A stretch of DNA of 64,000 bases, taken from positions 143,017 through 207,016 of the forward strand of contig JAQUPX010000007.1 in the NCBI GenBank assembly GCA_028716385.1. Reading direction: 5' to 3'. A program made the position numbers and the translations under genes. Positions within the stretch are counted from its first letter, which is position 1, and the number at the start of each line of letters is the position of its first letter. Of this stretch, positions 24,610 through 33,844 are shown in pieces. Origin of the DNA: a bacterium. Lineage in GTDB: Bacteria; Hydrothermota; UBA3073; JACQXS01; JAQTXJ01. Under the pieces are notes generated by a model, which made no database searches, was not told where the DNA came from, and was given only the letters and a program-made list of their open reading frames with translations.

Positions 24610-26382
24610 TTACGAATATTTATATAGTCCGAGTGCGTTATACCACTTGTTTAGTTTTTCTATTCTCTTGTTCTTATCCGTAGGCAGAACTAACGGTCTT
24701 CCTCTTGCATCTACAATAAGTCCTACTTCTCCACCTTCAACCGTAGCTACAAGTTTCTTCCCATGCCCGGCACCCACATCAAACCCTTTGGTCGGTGTAA
24801 TTTCAACTTCCTTTTCCCCGGTAAACGGTACAAGGACAATTTCTCCAAATAAAACTTTAATTTCCTCATTCCCTATTTTCACCTGAACACAAAGAGTTTC
24901 ATCTTTTGCCGTTCCTATTGGCGCTATACACGTTCCAAGCCTTATCAGACAATCCTTGTCAAATACTTCTACTGCTGCCTTTTCATTAACCGTTGCCAAT
25001 ACGCCTAAATGAGGCATCATAAAAATAGAATCCACCGTTAACTTTGTTAAACCTTCAGGTAAAAACGAATCTATCATCATAAGCGCAGACTGAACTCTCT
25101 TAGGCGCATGCGATAGAACTCCGCCTGAACCGATTATCATATCAAGGTCCATCATATTAATTAGCGATTCACCCGTACCTTTCTGGGCAAATGTATCTGA
25201 AATTGTTCTTATCTGCTGGACTCCTTTTAATCCTACTGCCATAGTTTTATGATGTTGAAATGCTAATCTTATGGCTTCACGCGCAATTGCCTGTTCCATT
25301 TTAAGGTCATCAAGAGTCTGAGGGATAGTAGTCGGTCTTATCATTTTATTTCTTATCCTGTTACGTAATTCTTTTTCAGGTAAATCAAAAGGGATCCATC
25401 TTGATATGTTATCCGTTCCGGTTTCAGCCAATACGTTTGATATCGAATAACTCATTCCAAGGTTAGCAGATACCGTACGGTTAAATACGGTTTCAAATAC
25501 GGAGAACACATCCGTAGTTGCGCCGCCTATATCAACACCCAACACGTTTATGCCCTGTTTTTTCCCCACAAGTTCAACAAGCGAGCCTACTGCGCCCGGA
25601 GTTGGCATTATCGCCGTATCTGTCCATTCCATTAGTTTTTTATACCCGGGAGCATGCGCCATAACGTGCTCCATAAACAAATCGTGTATTGCATTTCTTG
25701 CAGGTATGAGATTTTCTCGTTCAAGAACGGGTCTGAGATTATCTACAATTGATAATGCCGTTTTAGTCTCAAGAACTTTTTTGATTTCTTCTCTTGCATT
25801 TTTATTTCCCGCATATATGACGGGCAAAGAATAAGTTACTCCAAACCTCGGTCTCGGTTCTGCGGCTCCTATAAGTTCTGCCAATTCCACCACGTGAGAA
25901 ACCGTTCCGCCATCTATCCCGCCTGACAATAATATCATATCCGGTCTTAATTGTCTCATTATTTCTATTCTCTGGTGTGGTAACCTGCCGTCATTTGAGG
26001 CTATTGTTTCCATAACTATTGCGCCCGCGCCGAGCGCCGCACGGGATGCGGATTCGGCAGTCATTGATTTTACCACTCCTGCTACCATCATCTGAAGCCC
26101 GCCGCCTGCCGATGAAGTAGAAACATATATATCCACGCCTTCTTTATCGGATTTGCGGGGTTTTATAATTTTTTCTCCGTCAAGAATCTTTTTGCCGGCG
26201 AGTTCTTCTATTTCTCTTATTGAATTAAGCGCACCACGGGTTACATCTTCAAAAGGCGCTTCAACTGTTGTAGGAGCTTCCCCCCTGAATGCCAACCTGT
26301 ATTCTTCTCCTATTTTTTCTATAAGGATGGCTTTTGTAGTTGTGCTGCCGCAATCAGTTGCAAGTATTGTTTTTAGTTCCAT
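24610..26382 (-). CDS. MutL/GlmL-type ASKHA ATPase (glutamate mutase accessory family)
   Basis: 590 residues. The actin-like ATPase phosphate-1 motif is at the N-terminus (ATDCGSTTTKAIL) and the phosphate-2-like motif is INVLGVDIGGATTDVFSV. Further family blocks are STSSAGGGLQMMVAGVV, LSGGIDGGTVSHVVELAELI and IGSGGVLSHAPKRVQSALMMID. In clostridia GlmL/MutL is linked to coenzyme-B12 glutamate mutase and probably serves as its chaperone or reactivase. No B12 mutase subunit is in this window, so the client is unknown. The gene overlaps the upstream 124-residue gene by 29 bases, indicating a two-gene operon. Confidence 0.85.
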   Translation of the reverse strand: MELKTILATDCGSTTTKAILIEKIGEEYRLAFRGEAPTTVEAPFEDVTRGALNSIREIEELAGKKILDGEKIIKPRKSDKEGVDIYVSTSSAGGGLQMMVAGVVKSMTAESASRAALGAGAIVMETIASNDGRLPHQRIEIMRQLRPDMILLSGGIDGGTVSHVVELAELIGAAEPRPRFGVTYSLPVIYAGNKNAREEIKKVLETKTALSIVDNLRPVLERENLIPARNAIHDLFMEHVMAHAPGYKKLMEWTDTAIMPTPGAVGSLVELVGKKQGINVLGVDIGGATTDVFSVFETVFNRTVSANLGMSYSISNVLAETGTDNISRWIPFDLPEKELRNRIRNKMIRPTTIPQTLDDLKMEQAIAREAIRLAFQHHKTMAVGLKGVQQIRTISDTFAQKGTGESLINMMDLDMIIGSGGVLSHAPKRVQSALMMIDSFLPEGLTKLTVDSIFMMPHLGVLATVNEKAAVEVFDKDCLIRLGTCIAPIGTAKDETLCVQVKIGNEEIKVLFGEIVLVPFTGEKEVEITPTKGFDVGAGHGKKLVATVEGGEVGLIVDARGRPLVLPTDKNKRIEKLNKWYNALGLYKYS

Positions 26383-26728
26383 TGTTTATTACTCCTTCGC
26401 TAATTTGCTTTTTTTGACTTATTTCTAAACTTTCTATTTTATGAATTAAATACTCGATACTGCATCTTTTTTCCAATATTTTTCTTATTTTGGGAAACAT
26501 TTCGTTCGGGAATACGCTATCTATTATAGGCTCAAAAAATAACAACACCTGTGAACCTATAAAATTCAAGTATTTAACGGACTCAAGAAAAGTAATTGCT
26601 ATAACGTCAAACCTGCGTTTTCTTATCCCGATTGCAAGATTATCTAACATTCCCTCTTCTTCGGGAGTTAACGCGTCTTCTTCCGGTTGAACTGCAAACG
26701 CATATTTCAGTTTTTCACGAATTCCCAT
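26354..26728 (-). CDS. Hypothetical small protein co-transcribed with MutL
   Basis: 124 residues of unknown function. It starts with MGIREKLKYAFAVQPEEDALTPEEEGML, followed by a helical region rich in hydrophobic residues (IAITFLESVKYLNFIGSQVLLFFEPIIDSVFP, about 44-75). That region could be a membrane-associated helix pair but is not a clear transmembrane segment. A charged C-terminal helix (ILEKRCSIEYLIHKIESLEI) comes next. Its 3' end overlaps the mutL start by 29 bases, and a TTGACA promoter sits such that transcription should begin at or within 2 nt of its ATG. Tight coupling suggests it works with the MutL ATPase or with its client. Confidence 0.72.
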   Translation of the reverse strand: MGIREKLKYAFAVQPEEDALTPEEEGMLDNLAIGIRKRRFDVIAITFLESVKYLNFIGSQVLLFFEPIIDSVFPNEMFPKIRKILEKRCSIEYLIHKIESLEISQKKQISEGVINNGTKNNTCN

Positions 26729-26736
26729 ATTCTTTA

Positions 26737-26765
26737 TATTTAAGCTTAGACTGGCAATATGTCAA
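26737..26765 (-). promoter_or_regulatory. Putative near-leaderless promoter of the mutL operon
   Basis: Minus strand TTGACA (26765-26760), 17-bp spacer, TAAATA (26742-26737), start codon at 26728. The expected transcription start coincides with the ATG within about two bases. No Shine-Dalgarno sequence is present. Confidence 0.55.
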
Positions 26766-26925
26766 GAATAATCTATATTGCAACTTTTCCATTTTTATTT
26801 GAGCAAAATAATATTATCGTTAGTCTTAGAATATTTTAGAGTCTACGTATAATACCGACCTGCACATATCTTTATTCCCGGCCGGATATTTTTCCTTCTT
26901 ATAATCTGAACTTACTCCTTTTTTC

Positions 26926-26955
26926 TTGACATATAGATTTATTTTTAATTATAAT
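26926..26955 (+). promoter_or_regulatory. Consensus promoter of the O-antigen-ligase-like gene
   Basis: TTGACA (26926-26931), 18-bp spacer, TATAAT (26950-26955), 28 nt before the ATG. Both hexamers are perfect consensus. The rest of the divergent gap 26729-26925 shows no gene. Confidence 0.65.
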
Positions 26956-26983
26956 AGCTACAGTTCTGTTGGATTAATACATT

Positions 26984-29458
26984 ATGAAAAAACTGCAGGA
27001 TATTTGTTTTGCTTTGTTTTTTATTGTCCCCCCTCTTTTGGTTATTCCATCTTTTTATGAGGGTTACGGCATCCCAAAACAAATAATAATCTGGCTCCTT
27101 ATCCCGTTTATACTACTAACTTTTTTATCCCGGGAAAAAAAAGAGTTTATGCTTTCTACCCCGCTTTTATTCTGGGGATTGTTTTTGATATTAAACTTTA
27201 CCTTATTATGCTTCAACCAAAATAAATACTACGGGCTTGAACGGGTATACCTTTTACTTACTTACTTTATTTTGTTCCTTGCCGCCATCAATTTTACAGG
27301 TAATAAAAGATTTGTTATAATTTCTGCTCTTGTTGGATTCGGAATAATTAGCCTAATCGGAGTATTACAGTATATAAACATTATTCATATTAATTGGGAA
27401 CAGTTGCACTGGGAAAAAGGATTTGGGAAAAGAGTATTCTCTACTCTCGGTAATCCAAACGCATTGGCAAGCTATAGCCTTTTGTTTTTACCGGTAAGTA
27501 TGATTTTGAGCCTGAGCGAGACACGAACAATACTCAGAAATATATCTCTACTAATTTTCCTGCTTGGGTTTTCCTGTCTTCTTTTTACAAATTCCTGGGG
27601 AAGCTGGATTAGTTTTTTAATTGCTGTTATTATTACTATAATCTTTTTTACAAACGCGCTTGACAGCAAGACAAGAAATAAAATTAAATTATATAAGAAA
27701 AACCTATTCTTTGTTTTAGCTGCTATCCTTGTAATAACTTCCCTTTTTGTCTTAACCAAGCGGGGCAAAATTATGGGTGAGCCAACGGGAGCCATAGCAA
27801 GAACTCTTTTATGGGAAACATCTTTCAGTATGGTAAAAGACAAATCTCTGACCGGCTTTGGACCTAATGGATTTCTTTATTATAGCAATAAATACCTAAG
27901 CAAAATAGAAATCAAAGAAAAATACAATAAACTATGGCTTGCCAATCCCAATTTTATATTGCGAAATCCCGGATACCCCGAAAACGAATACCTTACAATT
28001 CTTGTAGATACGGGCATCATTGGAATAGGATTATTCTTGTTCTTTATAATCAGTTTAATGTCTTCCCTCAAACATACAATCAAAGAAACAAATAGCTTTG
28101 ACAGGTTGCTTGCAATTGGAGTATTTGCAGGTGTGGTAGGTATTTTCATAAACAGTTTGATTGATATTCCTTTTAGTGAGTGGACTGTTGTCGGGGCAAT
28201 ATTTTTTGTTCTGATTGGTCTTACCTGCGAAAAGAAAACCGCTTTTTTAACAGAAATAGATTCGCCATCCACCGCCAGAAAAGTTAAAGCATACAAACAA
28301 TTTTTTGCAATATGTATTTGCCTTATTTCTTTGCTTTTCATTTCAAAAGGAATTCGCACTTTAATGAGCGATATTTATGTAACAAAAGCCACGTTGACCG
28401 GAGATAGAAATAAGAAATCCGCACTTGCTTATTATCAAAAATCTCTAAAATTTAGTACCTTGTCTCATACTATATATTCAGATATGGGACAAATTGCTTA
28501 CAAAAAAGGCGATTATAAAAAAGCAATTGAATATTTTAACAAATCCATCGCTCTTCTTCCTTTTCACGAAGCATTGTATTACAATATAGGCAGCGTATAT
28601 CAAAGGATGGGAAATTTCACCGCAGCAGAATCCTCTTTTATATATGCATTAAAACTTGAACCTCGTTATTCTTCAGTATATGCAAGACTTGTCTCTCTAT
28701 ACAGAAAAGAAAATTTGCCCGATAAAGCTTCTCAAACACTTATGCAAGGGATACATTATTTACCGGACGATGCCGCGTTAAATAATGAACTTGGTATATT
28801 GTACGCGGAACAAAAAAACACAAAACAAGCCCTTCGTACTTTTGAAAGAACCCTTATCCTCTCAAGATATGACCCTATAATATGGTATAATCTTTACCTT
28901 TTAACAAACAGAACAAATACTGTCTCCGATAGCACTCACCCAAATTTTATGGACATAAGCGGTTTTGAATGGGTTACGAATATGTTCGAAGAGAATCGCA
29001 GGAAACCGGAATATATAATCAAAGAAGTGCTTGCCGAATATCCGGATTATCCCGATGCTTTGTTGTTGTATGCAAAATATGCAATGAAAAATGATGACGA
29101 GGAAGCCTTAAGGATATTAAAAAAGGCTTTCTCAATAGCTCCAAATCTCAATGCAAAAGATATGCTTATCCCTTTGCTGAATAAATATGATATGGTTCAA
29201 AGAGCAAATACTTTGCTTTCACTGGCTGCAAAATATTATACTAACAAAGATTTAAAAAGTGCTGAATACAGCCTATCACTGGCAATTGAATATAACCCTA
29301 TTTTAGCAACCGCGTATTTTAATTTCGGGATACTTTTAAGGCAAAAAAATGATTACGATAAAGCAATAATAGCCTGGCATAAGTTTATTGCGCTTGACCC
29401 GACAAATAAAGATGTCCCGGGCGTAATGGCAGAAATATCAAAGCTTTCTGCTATGTAA
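26984..29458 (+). CDS. O-antigen ligase / polymerase-like membrane protein with C-terminal TPR domain
   Basis: 824 residues. Residues 1 to about 470 are polytopic, with roughly 11 hydrophobic segments. They carry the Wzy_C/WaaL hallmarks: FSTLGNPNALASYSLLFLP, LFTNSWGSWISFLIAV and a large periplasmic loop with ALLWETSFSMVKDKSLTGFGPNGFLYYSNKY. This fold joins glycans to lipid A core or to proteins. Residues about 475-820 hold around eight TPR-like units (YSDMGQIAYKKGDYKKAIEYFNKSI; AYFNFGILLRQKNDYDKAIIAWHKFI). Ligase-TPR fusions occur in many candidate phyla. The actual acceptor (polysaccharide or glycoprotein) cannot be told from sequence. Confidence 0.87.
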   Translation: MKKLQDICFALFFIVPPLLVIPSFYEGYGIPKQIIIWLLIPFILLTFLSREKKEFMLSTPLLFWGLFLILNFTLLCFNQNKYYGLERVYLLLTYFILFLAAINFTGNKRFVIISALVGFGIISLIGVLQYINIIHINWEQLHWEKGFGKRVFSTLGNPNALASYSLLFLPVSMILSLSETRTILRNISLLIFLLGFSCLLFTNSWGSWISFLIAVIITIIFFTNALDSKTRNKIKLYKKNLFFVLAAILVITSLFVLTKRGKIMGEPTGAIARTLLWETSFSMVKDKSLTGFGPNGFLYYSNKYLSKIEIKEKYNKLWLANPNFILRNPGYPENEYLTILVDTGIIGIGLFLFFIISLMSSLKHTIKETNSFDRLLAIGVFAGVVGIFINSLIDIPFSEWTVVGAIFFVLIGLTCEKKTAFLTEIDSPSTARKVKAYKQFFAICICLISLLFISKGIRTLMSDIYVTKATLTGDRNKKSALAYYQKSLKFSTLSHTIYSDMGQIAYKKGDYKKAIEYFNKSIALLPFHEALYYNIGSVYQRMGNFTAAESSFIYALKLEPRYSSVYARLVSLYRKENLPDKASQTLMQGIHYLPDDAALNNELGILYAEQKNTKQALRTFERTLILSRYDPIIWYNLYLLTNRTNTVSDSTHPNFMDISGFEWVTNMFEENRRKPEYIIKEVLAEYPDYPDALLLYAKYAMKNDDEEALRILKKAFSIAPNLNAKDMLIPLLNKYDMVQRANTLLSLAAKYYTNKDLKSAEYSLSLAIEYNPILATAYFNFGILLRQKNDYDKAIIAWHKFIALDPTNKDVPGVMAEISKLSAM

Positions 29459-29492
29459 TAGCCTATCTTATACTAAAAACAAGGAGAAAAAT

Positions 29493-30707
29493 ATGAAAAG
29501 AATTTATAGATTTTTTACAAGTTTATTTTTTGTTGCCTTAATAACGGGAAATGTTTTTTCCGATAACACTCCTGTTCCTAGAAAAGATTTATTGGCTACA
29601 GCTAACAAGGGCTTTGCTCTGGATTTATATGCGAACTTGAAAAACAATGAAGGCAACTTATTATTTTCGCCTTACAGTATTTCAACTGCATTGGCAATGA
29701 CTTATGCCGGCGCAAAAGGAAATACTAAAACACAAATGGCAAAAGTTCTACATTTTGGTTTTTTAGATTCAGCAAGCTTGCACCCGGCATTTAAGGATTT
29801 AATTGCCGAAACCCAGAGCAAAAATAAAAACTACCGGTTAAATATTGCCAATGCTTTATGGGGACAAAAAGGATACAAGTTTCTTGACGAGTTCCTTAAA
29901 GTTACAAAAATTAATTACGGAGCAGGACTTAAAAAAGTTGATTTCGGGAATACAGAATCGGCACGCAAGACTATTAATAACTGGGTTGAGAAGCAAACCA
30001 AAAACAAAATCAAAGACCTTATTAAACCGGGATTTCTTAATGCTGATACCCGTCTTGTTTTAACAAATGCAATTTATTTCAAAGGCAATTGGGTTAATGA
30101 ATTTGATAAAAATGAAACAAAAAAAGCGCCGTTTTATGTAAAACCTGGGAAAGAAGTTCAGGTACGTATGATGTCCCAAAAAGAAAACTTTAATTTCATA
30201 GAAACGGATAATTTCCAGACAATTGAACTACCATACAAAGGGGGCAATTTATCAATGTTTGTTATCCTGCCGAAAAAGATTGATGGACTTGCCGAGTTGG
30301 AAAACGCCATTGTATTTGACAGTCTGAATAAGTGGATAGTAAGTCTCCAAAATCAGGAAGTTAGCGTTTATTTTCCTCAATTTAAAATGACTTCGGAGTT
30401 TAGTCTGGCAGAAGTACTTACGTCTATGGGGATGTCCGATGCTTTCTCTTTACCGCCCGCAGATTTTTCAGGAATGACAGAAAACAAAGAACTGTTTATT
30501 TCAGCAGTAATTCATAAAGCTTTTATAGATGTGAACGAGAAAGGCACTGAAGCAGCCGCAGCAACTGCCGTAGTAATGACAAAATGTTCAATGCCCACAA
30601 AACAAATTCCGATTTTCCGTGCAGACCATCCTTTTATATTTTTAATCAGGGATAATCGTTCCGGAAGTATTTTATTCCTTGGCAGATTAACGAATCCGAT
30701 TGAATAA
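29493..30707 (+). CDS. Secreted serpin (serine/cysteine protease inhibitor)
   Basis: 404 residues with a signal peptide (about 1-24), so it acts outside the inner membrane. Serpin blocks are all present: NLLFSPYSISTALAMTYAGAKGNT, LTNAIYFKGNWVNEF, IELPYKGGNLSMFVILPKK, VYFPQFKMTSEFSLAEVLTSMGM, and the end FRADHPFIFLIRDNRSGSILFLGRLTNP. The reactive-loop hinge EKGTEAAAATA (349-359) has the small residues needed for loop insertion, so it should be inhibitory. Counting 17 residues from Glu349 puts P1-P1' at Cys365-Ser366. A Cys P1 points away from trypsin-like targets. It may protect the cell surface from its own secreted proteases, such as the subtilase at 58215, but this is inference. A strong AAGGAG site precedes the ATG. 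Confidence 0.93.
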   Translation: MKRIYRFFTSLFFVALITGNVFSDNTPVPRKDLLATANKGFALDLYANLKNNEGNLLFSPYSISTALAMTYAGAKGNTKTQMAKVLHFGFLDSASLHPAFKDLIAETQSKNKNYRLNIANALWGQKGYKFLDEFLKVTKINYGAGLKKVDFGNTESARKTINNWVEKQTKNKIKDLIKPGFLNADTRLVLTNAIYFKGNWVNEFDKNETKKAPFYVKPGKEVQVRMMSQKENFNFIETDNFQTIELPYKGGNLSMFVILPKKIDGLAELENAIVFDSLNKWIVSLQNQEVSVYFPQFKMTSEFSLAEVLTSMGMSDAFSLPPADFSGMTENKELFISAVIHKAFIDVNEKGTEAAAATAVVMTKCSMPTKQIPIFRADHPFIFLIRDNRSGSILFLGRLTNPIE

Positions 30708-30780
30708 TATACGCACGGCATATTCCATAAAAAGAAACAACTATGGATGGATTAGATTTGGTTTGATCAACTGCCGTAAT

Positions 30781-32895
30781 TTATTTCTTCTTTGAAGCTT
30801 TTTTCCCTTTTTTAATTGAGGAAGAGTTTTTTGTTGAATCAGACAGTGTTGTTACTACAGATGTTGTTTTCAGAGAATCCGTAGTCTGTATGTTTTTTAT
30901 TTTTGTTGAATCCAAGACTTGAGGTTTTGTTTTTAGAGAATCAGAAGTTTGGAGGCTTTTTGTTTTGGTTGACTTTGAATTATTAGATTTTATTTTCAGA
31001 GAATCAGGAGCTTTTATGTTTTTTGTTTTAGTTGAATCCTTGGTAATTTGAGTTGGCGCTACAGGTGTAGCCGGGGGATTCATTATAATTTCTATTCTCC
31101 TGTTAAATGCCATTCCCTCTTCAGTATCATTGGATGCTATAGGCTGGTCAGAACCGAAGCCTTTTACATACAGTCTATAAGCGGGTATATTTTTAGACAC
31201 AAGATATTCTTTTATCGAATTAGCTCTTGCATAAGATAGTTCTTTATTGTTCTTAAACTTTGTTGTTGGTCTTGGATCGGTATGACCATTTATTTCAAAT
31301 GTATTTTCGTGATATTTTTGCACAAAAGATGCCAGGTTATCAAGCGCCGGGTAATCGTTAGGGTGCACATAAGCACGGTCTCTTTCAAAATACAGCCTCA
31401 TTATTTTTACTTTCGTTAAGTTACAATGAGTTAATGTTGCATTGTTTTTCTCTACAATTACATTTTCTATAACCTGTGGAAAATAATTATGCGTGTTGGA
31501 TTCTACACTTAACGTATATTCACCCGGCGGTAATTTTTCTACTGCATACCATCCGCTTGAATCAGTTGTAACTGAGCCATTTTGTGGACCTTTGTAAATT
31601 ATAGTAGCGCTAACAGGTAATTTTGTGTCACTGCCTGTCACTTTACCAAATATTCCTTTTACCACTCTTTCATGAGGGACATCTTTCGGGCCGGTATATT
31701 TTAGAGCTATCTCTAATTTTTTCGTATCATACCAGCCAAGAGTCAAGGTATCTTCCTTTGGTGTGAAAAAGTCTTTTTCTGCCCTTATTATCATATGTCC
31801 GATGGGGACGTTTTCCATTGTTCTTATGCCTGTTTGTCCGGACGTAAGCACTGTATCAGATGCAGCTCCACTAATTATAACTATTGATTGCAATGGTTTT
31901 TTAGTTTCAGAATCTATAACTCTTACTATGATGTTTCCGGTCCTTGTTTTAGCAGGGCTACCAAATATATATCCCAGGGTTACTCTATGCGCCATACCCA
32001 AATCCCAGCAAGGAGCATAGGCATAGTCAAAATCGATATTTTTGTATTTTACTCCAAATCCTATACTTGCCTTATCCAATATTTCAAAGTATTTTCCTCC
32101 TTGCGAACCCAGCGTCCGATATCCGCCTCTCAGCGCTATTATATCATTAAGCCAGTATTCCAAGCCTATGCCAACATTATTTTCCCCGAATTGTGGTATT
32201 GCTATTTCAAGTAACGTATTCATTTTATCAATAGGGGATACATTAATTCCAAATCTCAAAGTTCTTGGTAAATAGTCGGAAGACTTATAATAATACCCAA
32301 CCGTTGTCCCAAGATTTTGTACACATACCCCTATCCCATTTTTATTATGTTTCCAGAGGACACCTAAATTGGTTGCTACTGCCTTACCGATATCATCGTT
32401 TAAGTTAACATAAAAACCTAAAAAAGTTACACCGTAGTAAAGATTTTTTTTCCATCTATTGCCATATCCCAGAGAAAAAATAGATTCATAAGTCTTATAC
32501 GTTCCCGGCAGCGGTTGATCTTGTCCCGTACGTATCTCCATACCTGTAACATCCGAATATATAAGCCCGGCGGCAACATATCCTTTTGTTGTATTGTACC
32601 CTACACTTCCGTAGCTATCTTTCCAACCTTGGAACCACGAATGATACGACAAACTTGCTTCTCCCAATTCTAATTGTCCAAGTCCTGCAGGATTCCACCA
32701 TATAGTATTTATGTCATCACTAAGTCCGGATACTGCATTTCCCATAGATGCATTTCTTGCGCCGAATCCAATTTCAATTGTAGAAAATGCCGCCTGTCCC
32801 AGACTGGCTTCGTCAGAAAAGGCAGAATATGGAGCAAGAACTAACAGTAGCAAGGATACATATATGCTCTTTGCCAAATAACAATATCTTTTCAT
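30781..32895 (-). CDS. PorV/UPF0164-type outer-membrane barrel fused to Ig-like domains, OmpA domain and a KDSLK-type tail
   Basis: 704 residues. Signal peptide about 1-28. Residues about 30-315 are a PorV/PorQ-like barrel: AAFSTIEIGFGARNASMGNAVSGLSDDINTIWWNPAGL, then repeated amphipathic strands. In Bacteroidota PorV shuttles T9SS cargo, so this is the window's best candidate for a T9SS-related component. Two CarboxypepD_reg-like domains follow (GNIIVRVIDSETKKPLQ; GIFGKVTGSDTKLPVSATI). The OmpA peptidoglycan-binding domain covers about 500-612 (FEINGHTDPRPTTKFKNNKELSYARANSIKEYL, GFGSDQP, FNRRIEIIM). The last ~85 residues are low-complexity (DSTKTKN, DSLKIKS, DSLKTKP) and end in KKGKKASKKK. 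The tail resembles the first gene of this window. Confidence 0.87.
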   Translation of the reverse strand: MKRYCYLAKSIYVSLLLLVLAPYSAFSDEASLGQAAFSTIEIGFGARNASMGNAVSGLSDDINTIWWNPAGLGQLELGEASLSYHSWFQGWKDSYGSVGYNTTKGYVAAGLIYSDVTGMEIRTGQDQPLPGTYKTYESIFSLGYGNRWKKNLYYGVTFLGFYVNLNDDIGKAVATNLGVLWKHNKNGIGVCVQNLGTTVGYYYKSSDYLPRTLRFGINVSPIDKMNTLLEIAIPQFGENNVGIGLEYWLNDIIALRGGYRTLGSQGGKYFEILDKASIGFGVKYKNIDFDYAYAPCWDLGMAHRVTLGYIFGSPAKTRTGNIIVRVIDSETKKPLQSIVIISGAASDTVLTSGQTGIRTMENVPIGHMIIRAEKDFFTPKEDTLTLGWYDTKKLEIALKYTGPKDVPHERVVKGIFGKVTGSDTKLPVSATIIYKGPQNGSVTTDSSGWYAVEKLPPGEYTLSVESNTHNYFPQVIENVIVEKNNATLTHCNLTKVKIMRLYFERDRAYVHPNDYPALDNLASFVQKYHENTFEINGHTDPRPTTKFKNNKELSYARANSIKEYLVSKNIPAYRLYVKGFGSDQPIASNDTEEGMAFNRRIEIIMNPPATPVAPTQITKDSTKTKNIKAPDSLKIKSNNSKSTKTKSLQTSDSLKTKPQVLDSTKIKNIQTTDSLKTTSVVTTLSDSTKNSSSIKKGKKASKKK

Positions 32896-32916
32896 TTTTT
32901 TATTTTCTCTATTGTA

Positions 32917-32945
32917 TTATTATAATATTTCATTTATATTGTCAA
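32917..32945 (-). promoter_or_regulatory. Putative promoter of the PorV-OmpA gene
   Basis: Minus strand TTGACA (32945-32940) followed by TAATAA at 17 bp (32922-32917); an overlapping TATAAT lies at 15-bp spacing. The start codon is at 32895. Confidence 0.5.
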
Positions 32946-33010
32946 GTCCATTTATTGTTTTTTAAAAACTATTTGAGTATATTTAATATTTCTACCGGAG
33001 TTTTAATTTC

Positions 33011-33039
33011 TTGACACCCGCAAAAACAACCCCTAAGAG
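33011..33039 (+). promoter_or_regulatory. Putative leaderless promoter of the SAM hydroxide adenosyltransferase gene
   Basis: TTGACA (33011-33016), 17-bp spacer, TAAGAG (33034-33039), ATG at 33047. The open frame extends upstream to the TTG of this -35 box, which should not be read as the start codon. Confidence 0.45.
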
Positions 33040-33046
33040 TAACGAT

Positions 33047-33841
33047 ATGGTAATTGCCATTTTAACTGATTTTGGATTGGAGGATGCATATGTCGGTATA
33101 ATGAAAGGAGTAATGTTAAAAACAAGTCCAAAACTCCAATTTGTTGATATTACTCATTCTATTCCACAAGGTGATATAAAGAAAGCTGCCTTTAGATTAT
33201 TTACCGCATATAAATATTTTCCTGCTAATACAATTTTTCTTGTTATCGTTGACCCGGGCGTTGGCACAAACCGATTGCCTATAATTGTTAAAACAAACGA
33301 TTATTATTTTGTAGGTCCTGATAATGGAGTGTTCAGCTGGATATATGCTTATGAAAAATGCAAGGTTCATAAAATAAAGATAGGGATCCCTAATGGCTAT
33401 CGCCAAAGGGCTTCCTATAAAATAAAGTCTATCCCCAAGAATATAAGCAATACATTTCACGGTAGGGATGTTTTTGCTCCTATTGCCTCAGAACTAAGCA
33501 AAGGGATTAAAATTACTCAGCTCGGGGAAGAGCTTAATAAATGGGTATCCTTTAAAATAAATTTACCTCAAACAAGCAAGAATACCATTGAAGGAGAAAT
33601 CATTGATATTGATGGGTTTGGAAATCTTATAACGAATGTTGAATCTGCTAAACTGTCGGGAAAAGTAAAAGTTATGATAAAAGGACATACGATAATTGGG
33701 CTGGAAAAATCTTACACGGGAATTTCCCCTATTGCCATAAAAGGCAGTACAGGTTTTCTGGAAATATCTCTTCCAAATAGCAATTGCGCTAAAAAGCTTA
33801 ATGCCCGGGTAGGAACAAAAATTTGCATTAATTTGCATTAA
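33047..33841 (+). CDS. SAM hydroxide adenosyltransferase (DUF62 / chlorinase-fluorinase family)
   Basis: 264 residues from the ATG at 33047, which fits the family's N-terminus (MVIAILTDFGLEDAYVGIMKGVM). A TTG 36 bases upstream keeps the frame open but lies in the promoter. Conserved blocks include VDITHSIPQGDIKKAAFRL, IFLVIVDPGVGT, YYFVGPDNGVFSW, FHGRDVFAPIASEL and IIDIDGFGNLITNV. Family members hydrolyse S-adenosylmethionine to adenosine and methionine using activated water, and are related to fluorinases. No halogenase-specific loop is evident. The stop is three bases before the recX ATG, so the two are probably co-transcribed. Confidence 0.9.
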   Translation: MVIAILTDFGLEDAYVGIMKGVMLKTSPKLQFVDITHSIPQGDIKKAAFRLFTAYKYFPANTIFLVIVDPGVGTNRLPIIVKTNDYYFVGPDNGVFSWIYAYEKCKVHKIKIGIPNGYRQRASYKIKSIPKNISNTFHGRDVFAPIASELSKGIKITQLGEELNKWVSFKINLPQTSKNTIEGEIIDIDGFGNLITNVESAKLSGKVKVMIKGHTIIGLEKSYTGISPIAIKGSTGFLEISLPNSNCAKKLNARVGTKICINLH

Positions 33842-33844
33842 GAA

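Noticed and set aside
33011-33047. TTG at 33011 as the start of the SAM hydrolase
   Set aside because: TTGACA there fits a -35 box, the 12 extra residues are not part of the family, and the ATG at 33047 begins the conserved MVIAILTDFG.
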